From contig JAAEAF010006636.1 of the NCBI GenBank assembly GCA_011037195.1, positions 1 to 64,000 on the forward strand: a DNA stretch of 64,000 nt, in the 5' to 3' direction. A program made the translations under genes and the position numbers. Of this stretch, positions 11,452-22,679 are shown one piece after another (within the stretch, counting starts at the first letter, position 1; each line of letters starts with the position of its first letter). The notes under the pieces were generated by a model. That model was not told where the DNA came from. It did not search any database and saw only the letters and a program-made list of their open reading frames with translations. This DNA is from Triatoma infestans. Its lineage: Eukaryota > Arthropoda > Insecta > Hemiptera > Reduviidae.

Positions 11452-11509
<58 letters not shown>

Positions 11510-12860
11510 TAAGCATGCCTTGGTTCCCACCGCCGTTTAGTTCGGGCTTTCGCTACCAAGTTTCGCCACTAATGCAACTCGCCCTTTTTTCTTCTTACGA
11601 TGCTGGCTCAACACCCACGTCACTCTTCAAAGCAAACAAACCCCTGAATTTTTGCACCAATGATTATTAAATAAATTACTATAATTCAGAATTTGAAGAC
11701 ATTGATTGAATATTCAAATTTTCCTAAACACATTTCCTCACTACAAGTGTTAGAATTGCCACAGATGAAAGTCGGGTGACTGTTTCACATCAGACTATTA
11801 GCAAATCCTTTGTTTAGTTACAGTTTTTTTTATTTTTATAATTATGTATTATTTTCTTACAAATAGATGATTCTTCTAATTATGTATTTGGTTTATATTC
11901 TTCGGGTGTTGGCAATAAATCTTGGTGATTTGTTAACAAGGACTGCTGTGTGGAAATCTAGTTCTTTGAGCAGCGGTTAGAGAGTGGGGCGCTCACTTGA
12001 TGAATGGGTGCTGTTCCGACTTGACATTTCTGAGAGCAATAGGTTCTATTTCCTAGGCAATTAACACATAAGTTAATCATTAAATTGGCAAAACAATTAT
12101 TTAGTTGTTATTGAATTTATTTATTTAATTTTTATCTTTCATACATTGAATATATTTTTCATAGAAATCATTATTATAAGGAAGTTTTGAGAATAGGTCA
12201 CGGGTTTATAAATTACAAATGTGGTACTTTTATATCTGGTTGATATATTAAGAAAAATATCCTTCATAGTGATATATAATAGTTACTTCAAAATGTAAAA
12301 ATAAAAAACTAAAATATATTTTTAACAATGCACCATCACACGTAAAAGCTTACGTTTCTACTCTGTATAACAAGATTTACGCAACATACCAGATAATTGG
12401 CAATTTCCAGAGATAATTAACATGCTAATTTTCAAGATAAACTTTGAATTACACTAGAATTTCTGGCCTAAATAGTTGAGTAGATCAGTATTGTGTTATG
12501 TTTCTCCTTTTGTACAAGTGTAATAATATAACTTAAACTCCAAAAGCTCAAGTGAATGCTGAAATATAATGAACTTTATTAAAGTTAGACATTTGTTTTG
12601 TTATTTTATTTTCATTGTTTTATTATATTTAATGGATTTATTTTGATATAATTTATTTATTTTTTAATTGATTTATAGAAATCCAATGTTATCGATATTA
12701 TATGGGGAAAAATTGTGACATTAAGTGAATAATCTTTGGTAATAAAAAAAAATGGATTCTTATGTGACCTATGTTTTCATACTTTACCAATTGAAACTTC
12801 ATGCAATTTTATGCAATTTAAAACATTTTGAGCAATAAAATCTATTATCAAGAAGTCTGT
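10772..12860. other. AT-rich spacer, no gene seen
   Basis: Contains the (GT)n array at 11453-11508, which makes a spurious V/C-rich open frame. A slightly GC-richer piece at 11520-11610 and another at 11960-12060 (AGCGGTTAGAGAGTGG, with A-box-like character) could be SINE debris, but no B box follows. Confidence 0.45.
11453..11508. repeat. (GT)n microsatellite
   Basis: About 27 nearly uninterrupted GT units. Confidence 0.95.
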
Positions 12861-13560
12861 TTTTCTATTCATTGCTCGTTGATTAATAATGAAGTATTGT
12901 CTAAACCATCTGTCCAAACTAGTACTATAATCTCTATACGATCTTCAACTGTACAATACACTTGAAACTTTAGAGGGAAGTCTTGTGTCATTTCTCCACT
13001 ACAGTCTTTAAATTTACCTTCACTCCACCTTTGCCTCCAAGGCGTAACCAGAGCTGTGGCAATTAAAGGGAAGTTCCCCATCTTTTCTAGGCATAGTGGA
13101 GGTCAAGGGAGACCGGACATCATTTTGAGCCTGATCTCCGTTGTAATAGTTCCTAAGTATAGCTTTGACAAGCTTCAAAGTTCTCTTACCGGACAGAAGC
13201 GCTTGGAAGCTTAGATCTAACATCAACAATAACAATAACAAGTTTTATCAGAAAGAAGAAAATAGTGTGTCAGTGTGAGGGGCTTTTGTGAATGAGATTT
13301 CGACTCTTTGGGAAGTACTATCCACTAATAGTCGCCTTTTTTGTAACTAACGCCTTGCAAGTATTATCCAGAAATTTCTCTCCAAACTCCTAAGCCTTAT
13401 TTAAACAAACAAGACTCTAATTTATGGAGTGGGGACTCTAATTTATGGGCGCCACAACAGACCCCCAGGGGTCGTGGCCACGAAGGCCTAATAGCCAACC
13501 CCCACAGAATTTATCTAATCTATGTCACCCCTTCCTCCGGACCGCCCTAAAATCAATTTT
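12861..13560. other. unrecognised, slightly GC-richer segment
   Basis: Two overlapping minus-strand frames of about 70 codons (12869-13081, 13020-13241) look less low-complexity than their surroundings, for example SPLTSTMPRKDGELPF. I recognise no family. They could be debris of an unidentified element. 13435-13505 is a GC-rich patch with GACCCCCAGGGGTC, a short perfect palindrome. Confidence 0.35.
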
Positions 13561-14100
13561 TTTGGAAAAAGTTTGAAACAAATTTACCTAAACTAATTTG
13601 ATAGTGGGCATACGAAGTTTAAAGCAAATTGCTGAAGGTATTTTTGAGAGAATCGCAAAAGACTGGACGTATTTTTCATTAGTATCTTCCGGTTGAGAGA
13701 CTTTTTTTTATCTATAACTTCCTGTCTATCTCTGCATACCCAAACGGAAATGCGCTCCCTGGGATTTTTCGATTTTTAGCTCCTTATTTTTTCTTTCATC
13801 TACATTCTCGTACACATACCAAAAAACCTGTTGTTCGGACTCAGAGGATCTCAAAACATCTATTTCCGCTGAACAATCGAAATCGAAAATTGTCTAAGCT
13901 TGCAATAATTTCACTTAGAGCATGAGAGTAAGTTGTAGATGTCCATTTATCGCCATAATATAACTACTCTTAGTGTGCCTTATAATGCTTGGAAACCAAT
14001 CAGAATTACCCCTTTATATACACTAACCCAGCATAAATTCGAACTTTGACGACTGACATCGTACTCATGCTTAAAACTCAAACGTCAAGGACTTACAAAA
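13560..14100 (-). repeat. probable reversed, diverged family A copy
   Basis: CTTCCGGTTGAGAGAC near 13687, preceded by GAATCGCAAAAGACTGG and followed by a run of T, reads as the family A GGAAGT box and its neighbours in reverse. Confidence 0.45.
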
Positions 14101-15290
14101 CGTTACCAGAAATGGTGAATAAAAAAACAAGCTATTCCTATCTCCCCCTTCCTCCCCACTCACTGAGATCGACATAGAATCCATTCCAATACCCTATTGA
14201 TCAGTTATCATATCTTTTTATTTTCTTCAAAAAAATCGTTCCCATCTTCTGAAGCAGTGGACGGACAGCCATTATTTCTTTGGACACCAATTGGGTTTAT
14301 TGAAAAAAAAAAAAAATCAATCGATCATTTTATTACTTGTTGCATATCATTCATATAATATGTTACATTCATAAAAACTATTTAGGGAAAATCGATTTCT
14401 AAAAAAAAAAAAGAAAAAAAAAGTGAATTCAGACACAATTTTGTCAAGTGTGGCCGCGAGGGCGCGCTGCCTATTTGATTAGTTTGGCAAAAGACGCCAG
14501 AGTGCAGTGTGCTTGAGGGATCCATGTTGGATTTTTACTTGTTAGCTAGTAGATGTTATGAGCCATTTTTGTTTATAACGTTTTGTTTATTGTGCCAGTA
14601 GTAATAGTAAAAAGAAGAAATTACAATTTATTGCAACCGACTATACTCATGGTTTTTACAAACCGTCTGAGGAGGTTTTGATTGTGCCCAGTTTATTAAA
14701 ATACTTAACAGAATTAAGTCTTTTTTTTTTTTTATTTAGTCCTGACATCCAGTGATAGACTACAAAAGAAAAATTTAGTGAAGTTCTTATATATAAAACA
14801 TGTTTTTTGACATTCAAAAAGGTAAATCATTCTAATGTATCTGTCCCTTTAATAATAGACTTTTTTTACTTTTTTTTTTAACCTAATACAGGTATTCCCT
14901 TTCAAGAAAAGGGTTCGGCCTTTTCCCAATCCTTTCTAAGATGGTCCAAACGGAATGTTTTTCTCACATTTCTTCTTGGAAAAGCCTTTACTTTCCTTCT
15001 TTCATACAACTTTTCTTTAGAAGTATCTATTATTAAAATTATACTTTTTTTTTTCCTAGATTTTTTTGTTTATTTTGTAATACATAAATTTGAATGAAAC
15101 ATTGGATTGTTTTTACTTGAAGTTTATCTCCATTTATGGGATTTAAGTTTAAACTTAATAAACAACAACTTTGTGAAATTTGCTTGCTTATGGTAGTGAG
15201 GTTAACTTAAAAAGTACAATTTTGATTAACATTAAGTAAAATTGGATAAGTTGTATGATAAACAAAATTCTCATAAACTAAACTATTTTT
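14101..15290. other. no gene seen
   Basis: AT-rich with A and T homopolymers. A GC-richer spot at 14450-14520 has no recognisable content. Confidence 0.5.
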
Positions 15291-15526
15291 GTTGTGGTAG
15301 TTGGTTCCGCAAAGCTGAAAAGCATCAGAGACATTTCCGTGATAACCTGCTTCATTTTGTGGTCATCGACCGCTTTCGGGCGTTCGCCCATCTTCAGGAT
15401 GCGATTGCCAGACAGTGTGATATCATAGACTTCCACAGAGCAAATTCATTTTACACACACACATCACCCGAAACCGGTCGATGACCACAAAATGAAGCAG
15501 GCTATCAAGGAAAATGTCTCTGAACT
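15291..15526. mobile_element. hammerhead foldback element, shorter copy
   Basis: Same family as 7697-8072. It starts GTTGTGGTAGTTGGTTCCGC, and its outer arms (about 15327-15385 and 15468-15526) are inverted copies of about 57 bp. The region between keeps the left hammerhead but only the GAAACC-GGTCGATGACC half of the right one. AACTA occurs at both outer edges and may be a decayed target duplication. Confidence 0.7.
15364..15401 (-). ncRNA. hammerhead ribozyme motif, one stem III change
   Basis: Minus strand: stem I CATC/GATG, core CTGAAGA, stem II GGGC/GCCC perfect, GAA kept. Stem III is AGC/GGT instead of ACC/GGT, so it is weakened. Confidence 0.6.
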
Positions 15527-15689
15527 AATTGTCTTTAACATTGTTACTGATATTATCTAGTTTATTCACGGAACATGAACATATAGAATAAATGCAGATT
15601 ATTTATTTATATTTATAAATTGTGCTATGCTTCTTTTTTTTTTATCTCAGCAATAATAATAATAAATAAATATAAATGTTTGTCTAGGC

Positions 15690-16300
15690 GCCAACAATTT
15701 CGCCCGAATTATCCACCAGGCTCTCTTAGTTCAGGCAAGGCGTATTTGCTATATTACCAATATTACAGGTACTGGCCAAAACTAGTTGATTGAAAACAAA
15801 GGCATTACCAAATTATATTGGGGTCAATCATTAATAACCGATAGGACGGTTTCCAACAACAGGCCTGACATATTTATCCTAAAACGTAAGGCTAGTATTT
15901 TTGACATAATAGACATAGCTGTTTTCTTAGATGAAAGTAAACTATTGCCGAAAAAATGAGAAAGTATCCAGGGACTGGGTGTAGAAATGAAAAATATGTA
16001 TGACTTGGAAACTTTGAGGATTATCGCTTTAGCTAATCTCCGTTAGTTATATAGTGCGTAAATACGTAAGACAATGAAAATGCAGTGAAGCTTGAACTAG
16101 CCTACCGGATTCTGGCTGAAATCCAAAAAGTAGTTCTCTTGAATTGCGATTAAGTTTATGCCATTTTGATTTTCGGAGGCTAAGGATTGGTCTACATGAC
16201 TTTACATAACCACCAATGCAGAAAAAGAAAAGCAATAATAATGATAATAATCTGTTTTTTTTTGCAGGCTGTGAGGCTTTGTTTACCAACCGCCCTTCGC
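15690..16300 (+). pseudogene. C-terminal region of a non-LTR retrotransposon (PD-D nuclease-like motif)
   Basis: The first part reads in one frame with stops: FARIIHQALL, ITKLYWGQSLITDRT, NNRPDIFILKRK, then IIDIAVF. The order HQ-x-L, LYW-x-x-x-x-ITD-x-T, NRPDI-x-x-x-x-K, IDIAV is a conserved C-terminal block of reverse transcriptases found widely in animals and resembling a restriction-like nuclease site. After about 15950 the match decays; QAVRLCLPTA near 16264 may be its end. It is broken by stops and has no upstream reverse transcriptase. A different family from the R2-like element at 28.8 kb. Confidence 0.7.
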
Positions 16301-16410
16301 GCTGAGTAAAAAATAAAATAATAAATAATAAGAACAATTACCAATAGCGAGGTAACTTACCACAGCTATGCTGAGAAAAAATTAATAATAAAAGTATGTT
16401 CTTATCAGTG

Positions 16411-16650
16411 AAGAGGTTAGCTCAGTGGTAGCGCGCTGGATTAGCAACGCGGAGATCCCGAGTTTGAATCGAGCCGAGCTACCCGTAGATTTTCTCTTCC
16501 TAGGAGCGAGCCTCTCTACAGCTACTGTTCGGTGATGGGCGGTGTTGACTGTAACGAGAGAACACTGTCCGGAGTGCCGGCAGTTCACTGAGAAGGCTCC
16601 GGGCGCAAATGGCCATAGTTGTTGACGCGCCTTAAATTAAAAAAAAAAAT
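16411..16650 (+). mobile_element. tRNA-derived SINE, full-length copy
   Basis: The head has a polymerase III A box (TTAGCTCAGTGGTAGC) and B box (GAGTTTGAATCGAG) in tRNA spacing. A body follows with TTTTCTCTTCCTAGGAGC, GGTGATGGGCGGTGTTG, AACGAGAGAACACTGTCC and GCAGTTCACTGAGAAGGC. It ends in GACGCGCCTTAAATT plus an A tail. Other copies: 46553, 53659 and 54628. It is a SINE rather than a tRNA gene because no acceptor stem closes. Confidence 0.9.
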
Positions 16651-17206
16651 ACACTCTAATGATCCTCAGATATCGATGGTCCAAAATAATAATAATAATA
16701 ATCTCCTGGAGGAAGGAGTATAATATTCTAGTTTTATATTTTATTAAAAATATTTCTTCATACCCCATCAAAAATAAAAAATTCTTTAGTTCATAGTAGT
16801 TATTTCTTTCTATCAGATGTTACATAAAATCTTTAAGTATATTTACAAGTTTTTGTCTTAATCCCGAATAAAAGTTTTTATTTCGTTATTTGTAAAATTG
16901 AAATACAAAGAGGATTTACGAGAGTTAAGATTGAATGATTTATTGAAATTTAATCACTTACACTAGTAATAATAAATGCCATATAATATTCCATGCAATA
17001 TAATTAATTATTTAAACACATTCAGTATTTGGTAAATCATTTTAAAGTGATATACTTTTACGGGAGGATTTTAATATCCTGTTAAACCTTTATTAAGGAA
17101 AATACACAAATTTATTTCGAAACTTCCTTGATTGAGTATGATTTATACGCATGCTTTGGTCATTAATATATTACAATATTGGACTTTTTTTTCTAATTGT
17201 TTCTTC
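16651..17206. other. AT-rich spacer, no gene seen
   Basis: An (AAT)n tract near 16687-16702; otherwise nothing supported. Confidence 0.5.
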
Positions 17207-17210
17207 TATA

Positions 17211-17752
17211 TGTAGTGGAAGAAAGAAATGAAAGAAAATAATAGTTTTGAAAAATAGTTTAGAATATTTTATAGTTTGAAAAATAGAATTTTGTTAATAT
17301 TTTAAATGTACCTTAGTGCAGTGAAAAGAGTCAGGTACTGTAATTTAAGGTCATTGCTATTAGGGAGACAAAGGCACAAGAATCTGTTAAATTAATACAA
17401 TGCCAACTGGCCAACTGTTTTGTAAGAGAAGGCATTCTTTCGAACAGTCTACGTTCTGCCTTCTAGCAAATATAGTCTGAGCTGGACATTCAAGCCAGAA
17501 CATTACTTCAGAAATCGCTATCTTAGAATCAGTGGCAATTCCACAATATATTAATAAGTTTATAATATCTTTGCAAATAACTTGTAGTTATTATTTTAAT
17601 AGAATACATTTATTGTTAGCAGTGGTGATTACTTTCTTATTTCTGATACTTCTCTCTTAAACATATATACTCACAAGCCCTTTTACTAAACCGCTCGTGC
17701 TACACCAACTACTACTACAAACATACAACACATCCACACCAATAACATTTCA
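17211..17752. mobile_element. solo LTR (542 bp), TG...CA ends, 4-bp duplication TATA
   Basis: Begins TGTAGTGG and ends AACATTTCA, flanked by TATA on both sides (17207-17210 and 17753-17756). The last 140 bp (CAGTGGTGATTAC, TTCTCTCTTAAACATATATA, CACAAGCCCTTTTACTAAA) match the LTRs at 47723 and, in reverse, 53793. No internal polyprotein or second LTR adjoins, so it is a solo LTR left by recombination. Superfamily unknown; 4-bp duplications fit Gypsy-like elements. Confidence 0.8.
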
Positions 17753-17779
17753 TATATTTAATATTTTCTTGATTGAATT

Positions 17780-18500
17780 TCTTTTAAAATAATTATTTTT
17801 TAAAATCGATTTTTTTTTTTTTAAATTGTTATAGTTCCTGCAGAATTTGGATCGATAAAAATTTGCCAGTGCTGTGATCTTGTCAAAACTTTAAAATTGA
17901 ATTTTCTCTAAGAAATGATTGAGGATGAAAAAAAAATATTATTAGCATATATATATGTGTGTGTGTGTAAACAAAATATCTGAAAAATGAAAACTTGTAG
18001 GAAGCTCAAATTTACCATTCCTTTGAGCGCAAATTTACCAACACTTCCGGCATCACTGATAATAAGGTTTTTGGTCCAAATCTACTAATGTTAAGTGCCT
18101 ATCACTTTTATTTGTAGTATTTCCTCGAAAATTGATTGGAGGGGGGGGAGTGGCAGGGTTCTTTGGAAGGAAAAAATTGCCACTTCAGTACAAAGGCGTT
18201 GTGAGACTATCTACATATACATGTATAATATATTAAAGTACCTTATATACATAGCTAGAAATACTGTTTTCGGTTAACTGAAGATGTGACTTTAAAAAAA
18301 TTTGTTTTTTTTTGGTGGGAAGGCAGGGGGGATTTCTTATTTTAGGGCATTTTGAGGAATATGTGACGTTAGATTCCAAATTTGTTAGGGGTGTTCGTTC
18401 AATGTTATTGGAATTGTGCTAAACAACATGTCTCCCTTCCCGCGCCATTTCGAAAGACAAGTGAATAAAAATTTGAAAATTTATAGAAAGGAATTTGTTA
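17780..18500 (+). repeat. diverged family A copy
   Basis: GTGTGTGTGTGTAAACAAAA, ACTTCCGGCATCACTG, a GGGGGGGGAG run and TTCGAAAGACAAG-type boxes in family A order. Boundaries are uncertain. Confidence 0.45.
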
Positions 18501-20930
18501 ATATTACAATAAGATAAAGTCATGTGAGTTCATCATACACCTCTTTTTGTTGGTTTCTTATCGGCACTTTATTGATGAAATCGGTATAATAACAAATATG
18601 ATGTGGACGATTGATGTGGATCAATCAATTGATTATTTATCTATCCTACATATTCAGATAACGAAGGAAATATTTTTTTAGTATTTTCTGCTCTGAATTT
18701 TAATATTACAATAATTATTTTAAAATTTAAAATAAATTTATCACCTTTAGAATATTTTCTCTTGGTAATATGGGGGGAAAAAAAGAAGAAAATGTTAGTT
18801 TACGTTGTCCGGGTATTAAAAGTTGTCCCAGTTTAGAAAAGTTGGTTGGGTAAGTAAGACACGGTGAAGAAGTACGACAACCGAACTGCCTACCTAGCTA
18901 ATGGTTATGTCTACGTCACTTCCACAAGATTTTTCCAAGGCTCACTAAGTCTTCTGGTGAATCTTGTTCAAACTTTTTCTTACTATCTTTGTCAATCACT
19001 TTTAGATTAGGTTCGTTTAAAACAAAAGAAAAAGAGAGAAAAATAGAAAAAGTTAATTTTTATGTTTAGAATTTATATTCTTTTAGGCATAAGATATGTG
19101 ATTTTGGTCAAATAGAGTAACAATAGAAGAAGGGCAGGCAATTGACTTTTGTTTTTATTTTTTATGTCAGTGATAAATAAATATTATTAATACCATATTG
19201 TTAATAAAATATATTGATATTATGTCAAGAAAAAGAAATAAAAAATTATTGACAATTTTGCTCAGTCTAGAGTATCACTTACTCTGATAGGATTACTAAT
19301 GTATTTGAGGATAAAAATCAACATATGTATTTTGTTTTTATATTTATTGCGTATATTTACAATATATTTATTACAATTATTGTTTTCAATGTATTTAAAA
19401 ATTGAACCACACAGTAACGCATAAATTGCCACAATTACCATTAAACTTATAAAATATGTTTTAAGATTTATTTATATATTTACTTGTAATTTGGCGCTAC
19501 TTTTCTTTGGCTTCCCATCTCTGAGGATATGATGCATTTGCCCCCCCCCCCGTTTCTCAGCGTAGTATCCAGGTCAAATCAAACATATTGTAAAAAAAAA
19601 ATACATAGACTGACCAAGTTCCAGTTAATGACCTTGCTGTAGAGTACTTGCGGCACAAATTACCCAAAACATCAGCCAGCTTTCTCACTTCTAAGAAGAC
19701 AACAACCAATGGAAAAGAACGCATTTCCTATCCGGTCCCCTGCAGTAATGTGCACTTCCATTTATTGACTGACAAAAATCTACATTTCTATTTTAGTTAA
19801 GCATAATAAATCTTCAAGTGCGGCTGAGATCGATTATTCGAAGGTTTAAGATTATATTTGGACTAATATATTAATTCTCTCGAGACGCCTCGTGTCTTAA
19901 GCAGCAGTTCATAGACTTGGCTTCTTCACCAACTGGTATTCACAATTTCAGTTTCATAAATACCGACATTGTCCTATGATTAATCAATTATCCAATTGCC
20001 TGATATGGCCGACAGAACTGTTGAGAGTTTGCAACCATCATAATCCTCTTCAACCGTGTTCAGTTTTAAAAATAACTTTAAAGCTCAGCTTAATAGCTGT
20101 CCAGTCTTTTTTAGTCATTAGCTAATATCCTCCCGGTCTCTAACTGAAACAACCTGATATCAGCCAGCAAATTTGAGGAAATATACTTTGTGTCTCTAAT
20201 TAGATCATGACCAGCTTCTCATAAGGTAGCCCTGTAGAACTTTTCCTGGACAGGATATATTCCCTCAATATGTTGCAAATCTTTAGTGATAGTTGGATAT
20301 TCTTTTAATTATATTAAGACTAATCGGCATCGAAATTGTTTTCAGCTAGTAATAAAATATTAATTATCACACATAATAGACATATTAATTAACAGTGTCA
20401 TTATTAGTTTTAATAAAATAAAAAAAAGATATATACACTGTTAGTACTAGCGTAAATAAGAGTAAGGTCCGATATCCCTTGTGTAATACTATCTGATATA
20501 TGTAACAAAGTTTTTATTTACGCCCCATATACTATGATTACAAAGTTTGCACAGTTACAAATAAGTTACACAAATTCATGTTTATATCATCATGTGCGCG
20601 CGTGTTTACTGGCGGAAGGTTGGAGGGGGATATATGATAATATCTCTCTCTTCACCATGATCCTCTCCATACTGTGTACTCATGTTTTGTTCTCTCTTCT
20701 ATTCTTGTTGAATCTTTTATTATCTATTTATAATCTTCATACTCATCTTTATATTCTTAGTCATATATTTGGATGGTATAGGGCTATATTTACATTTAAA
20801 GTGTTAATTTATTCAATAAATTATCAACCAACAACGCCTGTAAAAAACCTATTAAGATGCTTACGACGATTCTGTAAACTATTGTTATCAAGTGCCACAA
20901 AAAGCTTTACGCGAAAATTCTAAAGCTAAT
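18501..20930. other. AT-rich spacer, no gene recognised
   Basis: A 129-codon + strand frame at 20534-20923 is rich in L, F, Y and I, with two hydrophobic stretches, but AT-rich DNA produces such frames by chance. I see no domain, splice context or homologue. 19550-20300 is slightly less AT-rich and unrecognised. C10 run near 19541. Confidence 0.4.
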
Positions 20931-22530
20931 CTTGAGATGAACATAACCGCATCTGACACGAAGATTTCGGGCAAAATTCTTCAACCGGAAGTGCTACTAT
21001 GCTGCTTTTTTTTCAGTTTTTTAAAAATAATTTTCTCGGAAACGGTTCCAACGATTTTCTTTAAATAACTGAATAGGGTAAAGCTAGGAGAGATGACGGA
21101 GGTAGGAGAGAAGACACAGCTTTACTTCCCTTGTTTGCCACCACGTGGCGTCAGCAAGTTAGTCTAGCAGTAGAGAGATCAAAAGCGAACGTATTGCAAT
21201 ATTCTTCAGTTATTTTGTGTTTGTCTCTGATCTACGAACATTTATACGAACCTTCTATATCTGGTGAATACCTGAATTTTCAAACGCATTAGTAAATATT
21301 TATATACTACATTAATTGCAATCGAAATGAAAGTTTTCCACGTTATAGTTAAGGTTGGACTCGTAGACCTTGCGTTTACCACGTTTCATGATCGATCAGC
21401 CATGTTTCTTTCACAGAGGAGGGGTGCGCCTTCTCTCGTACCTATTGGTGCGTCATCTATCCTACCACAGTAGGAGAGCCAGCCAAATGTATTTTGTTTC
21501 TGAAAAAAATGGGATTTCGAAAAATAACATTTTTACTTTCTCTTACACCTATAGTAAAGAGGAAGTATTGTAATCGTGTCAAATTTTCGATATCGAGTTT
21601 TCACCGGAAATATCCGTTTTGTGGTCCCCTGAGTCCAAAAAAGTGGTTTTTAGCAAATGGTGTGTGTGTATGTATGTATGTATGTATATGAACAGCATAG
21701 CTCAAAAACGAAAAACTGTAGAACGTTGAAACTTAATATTCCTTTAGGTATCACCATCGGATCTAACAGTACGTTATCTGTCAAAATTCCTCAACCGGAA
21801 GTACCACTTTACAAATTTTTTTTTTTTTCACGTTTTTCCAATTTTCTCAAAAATGGCATCGACGATTTTCTTTAAACTTGGTGTATTAACGACATATACA
21901 ACGAGCTACAACTTTTATTTGAAACATTTCTCCGGGAAAATTCATTTAATGGCACTTCCGGGGGAGGGTTAGGGTCATCTAAAGTGCTATTTCAGTTTAT
22001 TAGACAATTCTGCCTTCTTAATAATGTTAATTAGAATTAAATATATTGAAATTCTAAGTTTGAAATAAATCACATGACCGGAAGTGCCTTTACTTTACCA
22101 TTTTACTAAATGGTTTTTTTTTTCACTTTCTCGCAATTTTCTCAAAAATGGCACCGATGATTTTTCTTGAAACTTGTTATATAAACTACGCATACAATGA
22201 TCTACAACTTTTACTTAAAACATTTCTCTAGGAACATTCATTTAAAGGTACTTTTTGGGAAGGGGTGGGGTTATGTTTTACTTTAAAATGCTATCATAGT
22301 TGATTATACAATTCTATCATCCAAACAAAATTAATTAGAAATAAATAGATGGCCAAAATTCCAAGTTTCAAGAAAATTAGTAAACCGGAAGTGCGCTTTT
22401 ACTGAACAGTTTTTTTCAGTTTTCGAGGAATTTCATTAAATTTGGTACACTAACTATAAGATTTGTCAATTATATAATTTTGAGAACTGGAGTAAGAGAA
22501 AGTTGTGTGAGTAGACACTAGATTTTTTTT
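20930..22530 (+). repeat. family A: partial copy then a full copy
   Basis: A partial copy at about 20930-21080 (GGAAGTGCTACTATG box) is followed by unrelated DNA to about 21500. A full copy runs from TTTACTTTCTCTTACACC (about 21535) to GGAGTAAGAGAAAGTTGTG (22489) and the GATTTTTTTT end (about 22530). Inside, a unit of about 285-310 bp recurs, with GGAAGT boxes near 21795, 22079 and 22386, each followed by a T-run, TCTCAAAAATGGC and ACGATTTTC. Confidence 0.8.
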
Positions 22531-22679
22531 TTAGATAATAGTAGTTATGTTTTATAAGAATTACCTCTTTAATATATATCTCCAATATTTTAATATAGGC
22601 CATAACTTTGAAATGTGCGTCATCTCTACTAGATTTACCCCTACATAAAAACCTATCACATTTTTTTGGAAACATTTGC

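Noticed and set aside
11413..11670. 85-codon frame rich in C and V
   Set aside because: Produced by translation of the (GT)n microsatellite.
16411..16485. Possible functional tRNA gene
   Set aside because: A and B boxes are present, but the acceptor stem does not close and a SINE body with an A tail follows; three further copies exist.
20534..20923. 129-codon open frame, membrane-like
   Set aside because: AT-rich composition alone gives such frames; no start context or homologue recognised.
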